NCBI RefSeq assembly: GCF_048541585.1
Contig: NZ_CP183303.1
Coordinates: 930,001 to 994,000, forward strand
Length of the DNA stretch: 64,000 bases
Origin: Legionella_C sp048541585
GTDB taxonomy: Bacteria > Pseudomonadota > Gammaproteobacteria > Legionellales > Legionellaceae
Direction of reading: 5' to 3'
Of the stretch, positions 55,258 through 64,000 are shown piece by piece. Under the pieces are notes generated by a model. That model was not told where the DNA came from, did not search any database, and was given only the letters and a program-made list of their open reading frames with translations. Positions within the stretch are counted from its first letter, which is position 1. The number at the start of each line of letters is the position of its first letter. A program made the translations under genes and the position numbers.

Positions 55258-55911
55258 ATGAACATGGTAACCTTACAACCGACAATTGATAAAATAATTT
55301 GTGTAGGAAAAAATTATCTTGAACACGCTAAAGAGCTTGGTGATGCGGTACCAGAAAAGCCGGTACTTTTTTTAAAGCCAGCAAGTGTTCTTAGACAAAT
55401 TTCTGGTTGGGGTGAGCAAATCCACGTAGTTTATCCCTATGAAGACACTCAAGTACAACCTGAATGTGAAATCGTACTCCGTTTAGCTTATGACGGGTAT
55501 CGGATGACAATTGCGGAGGCAAGAAGAGCTATTGCAGACGTAACGCTTGGTCTTGACATGACTTTAAGAGCACGCCAGACAAAATTAAAAAAGCAAGGAC
55601 ATCCATGGACTACAGCAAAAGTCTTTAAAGATGCAGCTATCCTTGGTCCCTGGATTCCCTATGCGCAATTTCATGATTATATGAAGGTGGAATTTCAATT
55701 GTTTCTTGATGATACGCTCAAGCAATGCGCAAAAGGTACAGATATGATGATGCATCCAGAAAATTTATTGGTTTATATCAGTCAGTTTTTCCCCTTAAAA
55801 GCGGGAGATATTGTTTATACTGGAACGCCTGCGGGCGTAAGCTCAATATCTGAAAGTACTACCGCAGAATTACGTTGGGATAAATATTTTTATACCGTAA
55901 AGTGGAAGTAA
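55258..55911 (+). CDS. Fumarylacetoacetate hydrolase-family protein
   Basis: 217 residues covering one FAH domain. KIICVGKNYLEHAKELG, KPVLFLKPAS, the metal-ligand region VQPECEIVLRLAYDG, DVTLGLDMTLRARQ, GHPWTTAKVFKDAAILGPW and the C-terminal DIVYTGTPAGVSS are typical. Members are acylpyruvases, oxaloacetate decarboxylases/tautomerases or hydratases using Mg2+. The exact substrate cannot be told. AAGAAGG lies next to the first ATG; an ATG two codons later is an alternative. Single gene. Confidence 0.92.
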   Translation: MNMVTLQPTIDKIICVGKNYLEHAKELGDAVPEKPVLFLKPASVLRQISGWGEQIHVVYPYEDTQVQPECEIVLRLAYDGYRMTIAEARRAIADVTLGLDMTLRARQTKLKKQGHPWTTAKVFKDAAILGPWIPYAQFHDYMKVEFQLFLDDTLKQCAKGTDMMMHPENLLVYISQFFPLKAGDIVYTGTPAGVSSISESTTAELRWDKYFYTVKWK

Positions 55912-56077
55912 GGTCACTTCGCTAAATGTGTATCGGTATTGCTAAGATAAAATCAGTTAAAGTGTTTTGCAAAATAATGCAATCAAGTTTGCAGGATTAA
56001 TATTAGCACTTAAATGGTTTTATTAATTTTTTAGAAAATAATTTATGCAAGCAATAATAATTTTCTTAGTTTACTCC

Positions 56078-57190
56078 TTAAGAATTGTTGCAACTATTTT
56101 GAGAGGCGTTACTCTCTGTCTCCCGTGTCTCTGATTTATCATCACTAGGTCTTTTATTTATAGAGTAAGGAGCTGATCGTGAACTTTGTCTTTTTGTTAT
56201 TATATTGTTACGGCTTCCTATGCCCATGAAACCATGGGTTCTTAAAGCGCTATAAGTAATATCGTCTTTTTTGATCACTTGTTTAAAATTATCTGAGGGG
56301 TTATCTAACTCTTGGTTATTATTCAAAGATTGATTAGAAGTATTAGACTGTAAAAGTGAAGCATTATCTAATGACATATCTTCTTGAAGTACTTGCTCTT
56401 TTAAAGGATTTAGCCTTTTTCTTGTAGGGCTATTTAAATTTAAATCCACGTCCCAATCTTCATGTAAAACCCAATTTTCATCTGGGATATAAGTATGTAG
56501 TTCTGGGCACAAATTTATTTTGTTTTCTCCTTTTAGAGTATCATACTCCTGTCTCTTTTCTTTTACTTGCTCAGGAGTTAAGTCTTTTTGATTAGCCACT
56601 GTCGTAAATGGCTTATAGGCTTCACTTATTGTACCCTTAGTATTAAATCTAATATTTAAATCCCTTAAGTGAACAGGCTCCTTTCTTTGAAAATCTTTTT
56701 TTGAAAGTATAGATACATCTTCACATTCACCGGTGACAGCATAGCCGCCTTGGCTTAATGTTTTATCTCTAATTTCCTTTATACCTAATTTATCGAAATA
56801 ATATTTTTTTAAAAGATTGGCTCCTATTGCATAAAGATCGTTATGCTTACTAGTTCCATCTTTTTCCCGAGGCTTTATTATAAGAAGGTGTGCTTTCTTT
56901 GTATCCTGCATGGTCACTTCCACTTCCATAAAGGCGTAAGCAAAGTAAGGTTTATCTTTAATTTTCTCCATTTTTGGTGGCATTAAAAAATTTTCATTTT
57001 TACTTTCAGTAATAGCTTTAAAAATATAACCTTCTTCATTAACTAACAAAAAAGACTGCCACGCTAGCTTTTGATTGACTGTTAAAAGGAGTTCATCTTC
57101 ATCATTAATTTCGCTGCTAATAATAGAGTTTGTTGCAGTCTGTTCTTTAGCTTGGTCAAGTTTTTGTTGAATTTCTTGATTACTTTGCAT
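56078..57190 (-). CDS. Hypothetical effector-like protein, 370 aa
   Basis: Soluble with no signal peptide. The N-terminal two thirds form an alpha/beta region (SFLLVNEEGYIFKAITES, YFAYAFMEVEVTMQ, AHLLIIKPREKDGTSKHNDL) without a recognised family. The last ~130 residues are Ser/Asn/Asp-rich and disordered, with KRPSDDKSETRE near the end. A similar KRPSDE lies near the end of the 222-residue protein at 18491-19159. Isolated gene with polar C-terminal tail, compatible with a Dot/Icm substrate; nothing more can be claimed. Confidence 0.75.
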   Translation of the reverse strand: MQSNQEIQQKLDQAKEQTATNSIISSEINDEDELLLTVNQKLAWQSFLLVNEEGYIFKAITESKNENFLMPPKMEKIKDKPYFAYAFMEVEVTMQDTKKAHLLIIKPREKDGTSKHNDLYAIGANLLKKYYFDKLGIKEIRDKTLSQGGYAVTGECEDVSILSKKDFQRKEPVHLRDLNIRFNTKGTISEAYKPFTTVANQKDLTPEQVKEKRQEYDTLKGENKINLCPELHTYIPDENWVLHEDWDVDLNLNSPTRKRLNPLKEQVLQEDMSLDNASLLQSNTSNQSLNNNQELDNPSDNFKQVIKKDDITYSALRTHGFMGIGSRNNIITKRQSSRSAPYSINKRPSDDKSETRETESNASQNSCNNS

Positions 57191-57565
57191 GATTTTCTCA
57201 TAAATTTTTAAATTAAGGATGCTAAATATTCTTTGATTTAATCAAATATTACCGAAAAAAACTTAAGAAAATATGAATAAAAACCAATCTTATTGTAAAA
57301 AATATTGATTTATTTAGAAAATACCTTCTAATTTATACTTTTGTGATGTCTTAAAAGCTTTTTAATACAATGGCTTACATAGTATTGTTCTGACTACCTC
57401 AAAAGACAATTCGAAAAACTCCTTTTACTTAAAATTTAGTGACATGCCATACAATGGTATGAATTTTGCTAAAAATATATTATGGAATAAAATACAGAAA
57501 TATAAATGCTAAAGCTTGCTTGAATAAATTTATGGATATTAAGCTCATCTAGTTAGGGATAACTT
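57191..57565. other. Intergenic, 375 bp, divergent, with an operator-like dyad
   Basis: Promoter region of the efflux operon. CATAC-AATG-GTATG (57448-57461) is a short inverted repeat about 105 bp before the first gene. Nothing else seen. Confidence 0.4.
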
Positions 57566-58558
57566 ATGAATCGTGAACAATTGGCTGAATTTCCATATTG
57601 GCCGCATTTGATCACGTTAGTCATTATTGCTCTAGCGTTTCTGGGCTATCGCTATTTTGCCTATTACGACACTCGCTCTAATGATTCTTTTGTATCAGCA
57701 AATGTTATTAATATTGCCTCTTTAGTGTCAGGACCCGTAAGTGCTTTATATGTGCAAGAAAATCAGGCAGTTAAAAAAGGTGATAAACTTATTGAGATTG
57801 ATCCTAGGCCCTATTTATATGCACTTAATAAAGCCAGCGCGGCTTTAAATCTTGCAAAAGTTCGTTATGAAAATCGCAAGCTAGCTATTCAAATAGCACT
57901 AGAAAGGTTAAAGCAAAGTCAAGCCTTTCTAAGCTTAAGTCAAGACCATTACCGTCGTTTTAGTCAATTAACTCGCCAAGGCGCTTTAGCTGAAATTCAG
58001 TTAATTAATATTATTGCGCGTGTAAAAGAACAAGAAGCGGCAGTACTTGCAGCAACGCATAATGTTAAAATAGCGCAACAAAATTTTGATGATAATGAAA
58101 TTAAAGAAGCACAAGCAATTTATAATAAGGCTCTTTATTTATACGAACATACTACTGTTGTTGCACCAACTGATGGTTTAATTACAAATTTTAATCTTCG
58201 GGTCGGGCAATACATAAGAACAGGTCAATGGCTATTTGCTTTTATTGATACAAGTCAATGGTGGGTGGAAACGCGTTATCGCGAAACAGCTATTCGCCTA
58301 ATTAGACCAGGCGATAAAGCAGATATTTGGTTGGATATGTATCCAGGTAAAACCTTTCATGGCCATGTAAAAAGTATTGGCTGGGGTATCAACCGAGTAC
58401 AAGCTAGTGGTGCGCCATCGTCTTTAGTTTATATGGAGCCTACTGAATATTGGATTCGAATAGCGCAGCGATTTCCAGTACGTATTTATCTAGATGATGT
58501 AAGTCCTGAGTATCCCTTGCGTATTGGTGCTAGTGCAACTACGGTAACTTATCGATGA
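57566..58558 (+). CDS. HlyD/EmrA-family membrane fusion protein (AaeA-like)
   Basis: 330 residues. One N-terminal membrane helix (~14-32), then a lipoyl/barrel-sandwich half (GPVSALYVQENQAVKKGDKLIEID), a helical hairpin (~80-170) and the returning half with VVAPTDGLITNFNLRVGQYI. This is the periplasmic adaptor of an AaeAB-type efflux pump, linking the inner-membrane FUSC transporter to an outer-membrane channel. The next gene overlaps by 4 bp (ATGA), so the two are translationally coupled. The E. coli pump exports hydroxybenzoates; the substrate here is unknown. Confidence 0.92.
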   Translation: MNREQLAEFPYWPHLITLVIIALAFLGYRYFAYYDTRSNDSFVSANVINIASLVSGPVSALYVQENQAVKKGDKLIEIDPRPYLYALNKASAALNLAKVRYENRKLAIQIALERLKQSQAFLSLSQDHYRRFSQLTRQGALAEIQLINIIARVKEQEAAVLAATHNVKIAQQNFDDNEIKEAQAIYNKALYLYEHTTVVAPTDGLITNFNLRVGQYIRTGQWLFAFIDTSQWWVETRYRETAIRLIRPGDKADIWLDMYPGKTFHGHVKSIGWGINRVQASGAPSSLVYMEPTEYWIRIAQRFPVRIYLDDVSPEYPLRIGASATTVTYR

Positions 58559-60618
58559 ATACAATAGCTATTTTTAAACAGTGCTGGCCGCGCTCTTTAG
58601 AAAATAGAGCAGCGCTGCGGACTGCTGTTGGTGTAGTGTTAGCTATTATTATTGCTTTTGCATTTCATTTAGACAAACCCTATTGGGCTGGAATGACAGT
58701 GGCCATGGTAGCTAATATTTATACCGGTAATATTATTGATAAATCAATTATGCGGCTAGTTGGAACATTTGTTGGTGTTTGGGCTGGTTTTTATGTTACC
58801 CATTTTGTTGTTAATAGCTTTTTACTTTATATCCTAGTTAATTTTTTTATTATTGCTGCTGCAACTTATTATTATAACTTTAGTAAATACGCATATGCTT
58901 ATTTACTAGGTGGAATAGGTGCTTTTTTTGTGGTAGGTCAATTGGCGATGGATCCACAATCTGCATTTAGTGTGGCTATTTGGCGACCTGCTGAAATAGG
59001 AATTGGTGTTGTTGTTTCAGGGGTAGTGGCATTATTTATTTTTCCTAACAGTATTACAAGTGATGTCGCTAAAGAAATAAATGGTCTTTTTAACGCTATT
59101 GATGCGCTATTTGATAAGGCAGATAAACTGTATAAAACTTCTGATGAGAAGCTTAATTTACTTTTTCGCCAAGAAAATTTAAAAATAAAAAAGAAAATTC
59201 GTAAAGCATCTGAGTTAATTAGCTTTATGCATAGGGAATTTGATAATGACAAAAATAAGATTGATCAGTTTCGCTTTTTTATTGCCGCCCTTTCTGATTT
59301 AAATCAGGCTATTAATTATTTTAATTCTTTAAACTTGGTAACAGGAAAAAGACGCAAATCTAAATTTAGCAATTTAACAGATAAATTATTTAGTAAAGCA
59401 CGGCAAGACTTAACTAATTTACAAAAGGCTTTTTTGAATGATAATTTAAAAGTGAAATTAGAATTACCTGTTTTAATTGCTGAGTTAAATGACTTGCCAC
59501 CTTTATCTTCTAAAAATGAATTAGCAGTAGCACATTTCTTTCGCCAAACAAATATCATAATCACAGATTTGCAAAAAATATTGCTTGGTGGAAGAAGACA
59601 AATTACTACCCACAATATAATAAATACCCAGCAGCAGTTGCGAAATGATCCTGATGTATTAATTCACAGTATAAAAGCGGGGTTATCAACCTTGCTAGCG
59701 TTGGCTTTATGGATAATTAGTGATTGGCCTGGTGGGCTCGCAGGTATTATTAGCAGTATTATTATTTCAGTTAAAAAGAATTTATTTGAAATGAAAAATA
59801 CGGGTATATTGCGTTTTTTAGGCGCTTTAATTGGTGGCGGTATTCCACTTGCTATTATGTATTGGCTACCTTTAAATTTATACCTTTTAATTCTTATTAT
59901 TTTTTTTGCTGCTTGGGGATTTAGTTATCTGTCATTCAAGTCAACAGCTTACTCTTATTTAGGCTTACAGGCTAATGTTGCTGTATTAATAACTTTAACT
60001 CAAACCAGTAGCCCTCCTGTAGAAATTGCTGCGCCATTAGAGCGCTTAGCTGGCGTTATAATTGGGATTTTTGCAAGCTTTGTTGTAGGTAATTTAATTT
60101 GGCGAACTGATTTGATGGCTATGCTACAAAGGCAGTTTAAAAAATTAAAAACTTACTTATTTCATAATTGTGTTGTTCTTTTAACTTCACGTACTCAAGG
60201 AACATTATATGATTTAACTAATTTATTTTGGTTATGTCGCAGTTTAATTGATACCTTAACTAATGAAAAACTAAATAAAGATAAGCAAGCAAGGCTTGAA
60301 AAATCTCATGATGCATTTAGGTCTACTGTTTTACTCCAACTTACTTTAAAAAATATTATCAATGCTATTAATCAAGACGAGGCTGAATATACAGCAGCTA
60401 AACTTAAAATTAATTTAAAAAACCTTGAACAACAAGTGGCTATCTTATATCAAGATTCTGACATAAGTGAACTTGATGATATCCATATAAAATTAGATAA
60501 AACATTAGTTGCTATATTGAGAAAACGTAAAAAAATAGCTATTGCAGCAGAGGAGAACCTTGCTGCTTACTTACAGACTTTAATTCGTTTAGTCGAAATT
60601 AGAAGAAATATAGAATAG
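58555..60618 (+). CDS. FUSC/AaeB-family inner-membrane efflux transporter
   Basis: 687 residues in the AaeB architecture: an N-terminal block of ~6 helices (~18-170, LDKPYWAGMTVAMVANIYTG), a cytoplasmic helical region (~175-365), a second membrane block (~368-515, STLLALALWIISDWPGGLAG) and a C-terminal cytoplasmic helical domain. FUSC transporters export aromatic acids and similar compounds. Start overlaps the adaptor stop by 4 bp. The outer-membrane partner is not in the window. Confidence 0.92.
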   Translation: MNTIAIFKQCWPRSLENRAALRTAVGVVLAIIIAFAFHLDKPYWAGMTVAMVANIYTGNIIDKSIMRLVGTFVGVWAGFYVTHFVVNSFLLYILVNFFIIAAATYYYNFSKYAYAYLLGGIGAFFVVGQLAMDPQSAFSVAIWRPAEIGIGVVVSGVVALFIFPNSITSDVAKEINGLFNAIDALFDKADKLYKTSDEKLNLLFRQENLKIKKKIRKASELISFMHREFDNDKNKIDQFRFFIAALSDLNQAINYFNSLNLVTGKRRKSKFSNLTDKLFSKARQDLTNLQKAFLNDNLKVKLELPVLIAELNDLPPLSSKNELAVAHFFRQTNIIITDLQKILLGGRRQITTHNIINTQQQLRNDPDVLIHSIKAGLSTLLALALWIISDWPGGLAGIISSIIISVKKNLFEMKNTGILRFLGALIGGGIPLAIMYWLPLNLYLLILIIFFAAWGFSYLSFKSTAYSYLGLQANVAVLITLTQTSSPPVEIAAPLERLAGVIIGIFASFVVGNLIWRTDLMAMLQRQFKKLKTYLFHNCVVLLTSRTQGTLYDLTNLFWLCRSLIDTLTNEKLNKDKQARLEKSHDAFRSTVLLQLTLKNIINAINQDEAEYTAAKLKINLKNLEQQVAILYQDSDISELDDIHIKLDKTLVAILRKRKKIAIAAEENLAAYLQTLIRLVEIRRNIE

Positions 60619-60792
60619 AAGGTAATTCATCAAATTTATTGCTGATGTACTACCAGTCTGTAGATGTAAGTTGGAAAAAACTAAAATTTCTTATCTATGA
60701 ATGAGAAAAAAGTTTAATTTTATCAAATACTTGAACCTACAAATTTATTCCTTGGGCTATAATTAAATTAATTCCCATTTGGAGTTATTGTT

Positions 60793-61557
60793 ATGCCTGC
60801 ATATAAAGAAGGGTTAGTATATGTTGGAGTAGATTTAAACTCAGAAAATTTTGCTAAAAAGTTAGAGTATACTGTTTCTTCACTCCGACATGGGGGTATA
60901 AATATCAAGTTTATAACAGATGAACAGAAAGATACGTTGCAAGGGGCTACCACTAATGAGTTTTTATGTGTTTTTGAGTTTAGTGATGATTTCTCTGAAC
61001 TTAAAAATGTACTTGTTAAAGAGTCGGAAGATTTAGAATTTAAGCTTTTCCTAAACCCGCCCGTAGAAATTCCACCGGATATAAGGGAGAGTATTGAAAA
61101 GGATAGTTTTAAAGCTAAACCACAGGAAATGCGGGAGAGATTAGTTAAAGACATAATTAATCTAGTGAAAGAAATTACACATCCTACTACTGCTAGTTTC
61201 TGGAAGAATGAAAAGTCAGCAACCTATGAGAAATTTTATAAAATTGCCAATCAAAATGGTAAAGATTCTGAAGATATTCTCAATGAATTAAAAAAAGAAG
61301 CTAACAAACTAACAGATTCTAAATTACCTCCTCATACTGCAACTTTAATTAATGCTATCACTAATATAGAAGTAGCGGACTTAACAAAGCTTCGAAAGTT
61401 AGTTTCTTCCTCTATGCAAGATGATAAACCAGTGCCAAAGAAAGCTCCCAGGATAGGATTTTATAAGCTATCAGATAAACCACTACCAGAGCCACCAGAG
61501 CCAAAGAAAGCTCCCAGGCCAGGATTCTACGGTGAAAATGAAGATGATAATTTATAG
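60793..61557 (+). CDS. Hypothetical protein with proline-rich repeated C-terminus
   Basis: 254 residues with no signal peptide. The N-terminal ~200 are mixed then helical (LVYVGVDLNSENFAKKLEYT, EDILNELKKEANKLTDSKL). The C-terminal ~45 contain two copies of PKKAPR(I/P)GFY joined by a PLPEPPEP linker, ending in GENEDDNL. Short proline/basic repeats of this type often bind SH3-like or other eukaryotic adaptor domains, so an effector role is suggested but not shown. GGAG nine bases before the ATG supports the start. Confidence 0.78.
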   Translation: MPAYKEGLVYVGVDLNSENFAKKLEYTVSSLRHGGINIKFITDEQKDTLQGATTNEFLCVFEFSDDFSELKNVLVKESEDLEFKLFLNPPVEIPPDIRESIEKDSFKAKPQEMRERLVKDIINLVKEITHPTTASFWKNEKSATYEKFYKIANQNGKDSEDILNELKKEANKLTDSKLPPHTATLINAITNIEVADLTKLRKLVSSSMQDDKPVPKKAPRIGFYKLSDKPLPEPPEPKKAPRPGFYGENEDDNL

Positions 61558-61615
61558 TAATAGCTTCGACAGAAGCTTTACTAACACAGTGAATTTTAAA
61601 GAGTTAGCAAAACTT

Positions 61616-62449
61616 TTAATTCCATTCAGCCAGTCCATCAGGTTTTTGTAACCAATTTGAATTAGGGTAGGGGAAGGCTGCATCAATTGCATGTAAAGTA
61701 TAGGCATGTCTTGAGCGTTCTGAATGATTAGCATTACTTTTATGTGGTAGACGGCCATGCAATAAGATAATACTTCCCTGTTCTACTTCTAGCGGTATAC
61801 AACTTTTTTCTTGCCAAATTAAACGATGATAATTTTCAAAATAAATATCGTTGCCTTTACGAATCATTTTTTTGCTTAATGGCGTTGAAGTAGGACTTGG
61901 AATAACTTGCAGACAACCATTTTCTATAGTGGCATCTTCAAGAGCAAACCAAAAACCTAAAATTTCACTATTTTCTGCATGCAGATAAGTGCTATCTTGA
62001 TGTAAATCTACTTCAGCACCTATATTTGGCTGCTTAAAAATATACATAGATTGCAGCAAACTTGGTTTTTGCAAACCAAGCTGATGACACATGCTTTTTA
62101 ATCTTAAATCATAAGAATATTCTTGAAATATAGGATCTAAATCATGCAAAGCATGGCCTATTTTATTCAGTGACTTTTCTATAGGCTTTTTTAAATGGCC
62201 TTCATTATTAAATGAATCGGGCTCGAAAAAGAAGTGAATTTTATCACCTGAGTTTAAAAAATAGTCAGTTTGGGCATGCTCATTGGTTTTGGTTGAAAAA
62301 ATAGTAAGAGGTATTTCATGTTGTTGATTATCTAATAGCCAATAAATACGCTCAATAAGTTTTTCACAAGTAGCTTTAGAGAAAAAATTATTAATAACTA
62401 AGTAGCCATTATCATCAAAAAACTCAATTTGCGCAGCAGATAAATCCAT
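61616..62449 (-). CDS. Phytanoyl-CoA dioxygenase (PhyH)-family Fe(II)/2-oxoglutarate enzyme
   Basis: 277 residues from the ATG at 62449; a TTG three codons earlier is less likely. The N-terminal FFDDNGYLVINNFF and the iron-binding facial triad are visible: H and D in VDLHQDSTYL (H150, D152 from this start) and the distal His in LHGRLPHKSNANHS, followed by SERSRHAYTLH with the 2-oxoglutarate-binding Arg. Closest in style to PHYHD1-like proteins. It should hydroxylate a small or lipid substrate in the cytoplasm; the substrate is unknown. It converges with the proline-rich gene. Confidence 0.9.
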   Translation of the reverse strand: MDLSAAQIEFFDDNGYLVINNFFSKATCEKLIERIYWLLDNQQHEIPLTIFSTKTNEHAQTDYFLNSGDKIHFFFEPDSFNNEGHLKKPIEKSLNKIGHALHDLDPIFQEYSYDLRLKSMCHQLGLQKPSLLQSMYIFKQPNIGAEVDLHQDSTYLHAENSEILGFWFALEDATIENGCLQVIPSPTSTPLSKKMIRKGNDIYFENYHRLIWQEKSCIPLEVEQGSIILLHGRLPHKSNANHSERSRHAYTLHAIDAAFPYPNSNWLQKPDGLAEWN

Positions 62450-62604
62450 TCTTAGCAACCAGGTAATAAATACAATAAGTTATCATAATCAGTGAATTTT
62501 ATTTTAGCAATATTGCTTAAATTATATTTGCTAATTTTATTGCCAGTCACCGTTTAGATTAAATCTATTATGCTACAATATGGCCAGATTGATTTAATGC
62601 TAGC

Positions 62605-63789
62605 ATGATTATGACTAAGGTCGATGTTATTATTATTGGTGCAGGTGCGGCTGGAATGTTGTGTGGTCTTGAAGCAGGTAAGCGCAATCGACAGGTCTTA
62701 ATTCTTGATAAAAGTAATAAACCTGGTAAGAAAATCTTAATGTCTGGTGGTGGGCGTTGTAATTTTACTAATTTATATGCAAGTTCAGAGCAGTTTATCT
62801 CTCATAATCCTCACTTTTGTAAGTCAGCTTTAAGTCGTTACACGCAATGGGATTTTATTGAATTAGTCAAACGACATAAGATTGCCTTTTATGAAAAAAC
62901 AGCAGGACAGTTATTTTGTGAAGAAAAATCACAGCGAATTGTTGATATGCTACTAGCAGAATGTAAGCAAAATAACGTAACTATTCATCTTAACCAAGCA
63001 ATTAATTCTATTAATAAAGCCGGTAGCCAATTTATCATCAAATGCCAACAGGCTACTTATCAATGTGACTCATTAGTTGTTGCTAGTGGCGGCTTATCTA
63101 TTCCAACGTTAGGCGCTAGTCCTTTTGGTTATCAGCTGGCAGCTCAATTTGGTTTGCATGTCTATCCTACTCGGGCCGGCCTTGTGCCTTTTACCTTGCA
63201 TGATAAAGATAAAGCACAATTATCGGTGCTTGCAGGCAATTCTATAGAAGGCTTGGTAAGTGCTAGTAAAATGTCTTTTCAGGAAAATGTGCTTTTTACG
63301 CATCGTGGTTTAAGTGGACCTGCAATTCTACAAATTTCCTCATATTGGCAGCCAGGTGAGCCAATTCATATTAAATTTTTACCACAAATGGATTTATATA
63401 ACGAACTACTGCAAGCTCAGGTAGAGCTGCCTGATAGTTTTTTAAAAACGATATTAGCACGTTACATTGCTAAACGTGTTTTAGAAGTATTTTATGAGAA
63501 TTACCTTTTAGAAAAACCTATTAAACAATTTAATCACAAGCAATTACAAACTATTGCAGAAATTCTACAAAATTGGTCAATTAAACCTAATGCAACTGAA
63601 GGTTACCGAACGGCAGAGGTGACTTTGGGAGGGGTAGATTGTAATGAAATTTCTTCGCAAACATTTGAAGCTAAAAAGGTACCCGGTTTATTTTTTATTG
63701 GTGAAGTTTTAGATGTAACTGGTTGGCTAGGCGGTTATAATTTTCAATGGGCATGGTCTTCTGGTTGGGCAGCAGGGCAGGTTGTTTAA
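62605..63789 (+). CDS. HI0933/YhiN-family FAD-dependent oxidoreductase
   Basis: 394 residues. Rossmann FAD-binding start VDVIIIGAGAAGMLCGLEAG with GxGxxG, then PGKKILMSGGGRCNFTN, the HI0933 hallmark, and the C-terminal EVTLGGVDCNEIS ... FFIGEVLDVTGWLGGYNFQWAWSSG that closes the FAD site. Flavoproteins of this family have no agreed reaction. The start is one of two close ATGs (62605, 62611). Divergent from the PhyH gene. Confidence 0.95.
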   Translation: MIMTKVDVIIIGAGAAGMLCGLEAGKRNRQVLILDKSNKPGKKILMSGGGRCNFTNLYASSEQFISHNPHFCKSALSRYTQWDFIELVKRHKIAFYEKTAGQLFCEEKSQRIVDMLLAECKQNNVTIHLNQAINSINKAGSQFIIKCQQATYQCDSLVVASGGLSIPTLGASPFGYQLAAQFGLHVYPTRAGLVPFTLHDKDKAQLSVLAGNSIEGLVSASKMSFQENVLFTHRGLSGPAILQISSYWQPGEPIHIKFLPQMDLYNELLQAQVELPDSFLKTILARYIAKRVLEVFYENYLLEKPIKQFNHKQLQTIAEILQNWSIKPNATEGYRTAEVTLGGVDCNEISSQTFEAKKVPGLFFIGEVLDVTGWLGGYNFQWAWSSGWAAGQVV

Positions 63790-63810
63790 ACTTAATTAAT
63801 TTTAACATTA

Positions 63811-64000
63811 TTAACTAGAATTTTTATAGTTAGAAAGCCAATCTTCGTAAGTTAAAGCAAAGCGAAAATGGTCACACCAAACACCATTAATTTTTAAATA
63901 CCTAGGTGAGAAACCTTCTTTAAAAAAGCCATTTCTTTGTACTAAGTAAATAGAGGCTAAATTGGTTGGTTGAATATTGGCTTCAATCCGGTGCAGTTTT
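63811..64000 (-). CDS. RimJ/RimL-like GNAT acetyltransferase, 3' end only
   Basis: The last 63 codons of a gene that continues beyond the window. RIEANIQPTNLASIYLVQRN and GFFKEGFSPRYLKING are the C-terminal GNAT beta-strand and helix of RimJ-type N-alpha-acetyltransferases (typical: IEA.V.P.N..S...L...GF..EG..R.Y..I.G.W.D). It transfers acetyl from acetyl-CoA to a protein N-terminus or small amine. Confidence 0.87.
   Translation of the reverse strand, partial: KLHRIEANIQPTNLASIYLVQRNGFFKEGFSPRYLKINGVWCDHFRFALTYEDWLSNYKNSS

Overview
The window looks like chromosomal DNA of a Legionella species or a very close relative. It is AT-rich. It encodes a Legionella-type major outer membrane protein (36477-37466), a secreted protein with a Legionella collagen-like (Lcl) C-terminal domain, a T2SS-style set of secreted polysaccharide-active enzymes, and many isolated, lineage-specific, effector-like genes of the kind delivered by Dot/Icm systems. 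Genus and effector status are inferred from protein families and context; no Dot/Icm gene and no RNA gene was seen.

Layout. 1-3640: the 3'-truncated end of a very large effector-like gene with a papain-like Cys-His-Asp pattern, then a small orphan. 3998-8087: an EAL phosphodiesterase, a stand-alone diaminopimelate decarboxylase with its own good promoter, a dicarboxylate/amino-acid symporter and a decayed gene. 8357-13647: a TraB/GumN protein, a clan-CE (YopJ/Ulp1-like) protease candidate with a helical repeat tail, a 2H phosphoesterase and a GT2 glycosyltransferase. 13831-21688: a carbohydrate-attack island with a thaumatin-domain protein, a GH16 glucanase and a GH5 cellulase; a LuxR-family regulator is divergent from the cellulase, with a lux-box-like dyad between them. 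A complete IS1182-family element (21818-23246) follows. 23389-28632: an AmpG-like permease, MltA and several orphan or frameshifted effector-like genes; the permease and MltA both belong to peptidoglycan turnover.

28890-41403: a secreted repeat protein with an Lcl_C domain (its signal peptide apparently broken by a poly-A frameshift), a LysR regulator, a glutamine-amidotransferase-like protein, a coiled-coil protein, short dispersed palindromic repeats, the outer membrane protein, a PaaK-like adenylating enzyme, a transglutaminase-like protein and an arginine-deiminase/DDAH-fold protein. 41588-64000: a GH18-like secreted enzyme sharing a module with the thaumatin and GH16 proteins, small exported proteins, a histidine-rich protein, CsbD, PepN, an atypical serine-hydroxymethyltransferase paralogue paired with a LysE exporter, an FAH-family enzyme, an AaeAB-like efflux pair, more orphan proteins, a PhyH dioxygenase, a HI0933-type flavoprotein and a truncated RimJ-like acetyltransferase.

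Two themes connect the genes. One is exported polysaccharide degradation, built from a shared and apparently unnamed module and probably under LuxR control. The other is a scattered set of predicted effectors whose catalytic cysteines sit in at least five different folds.
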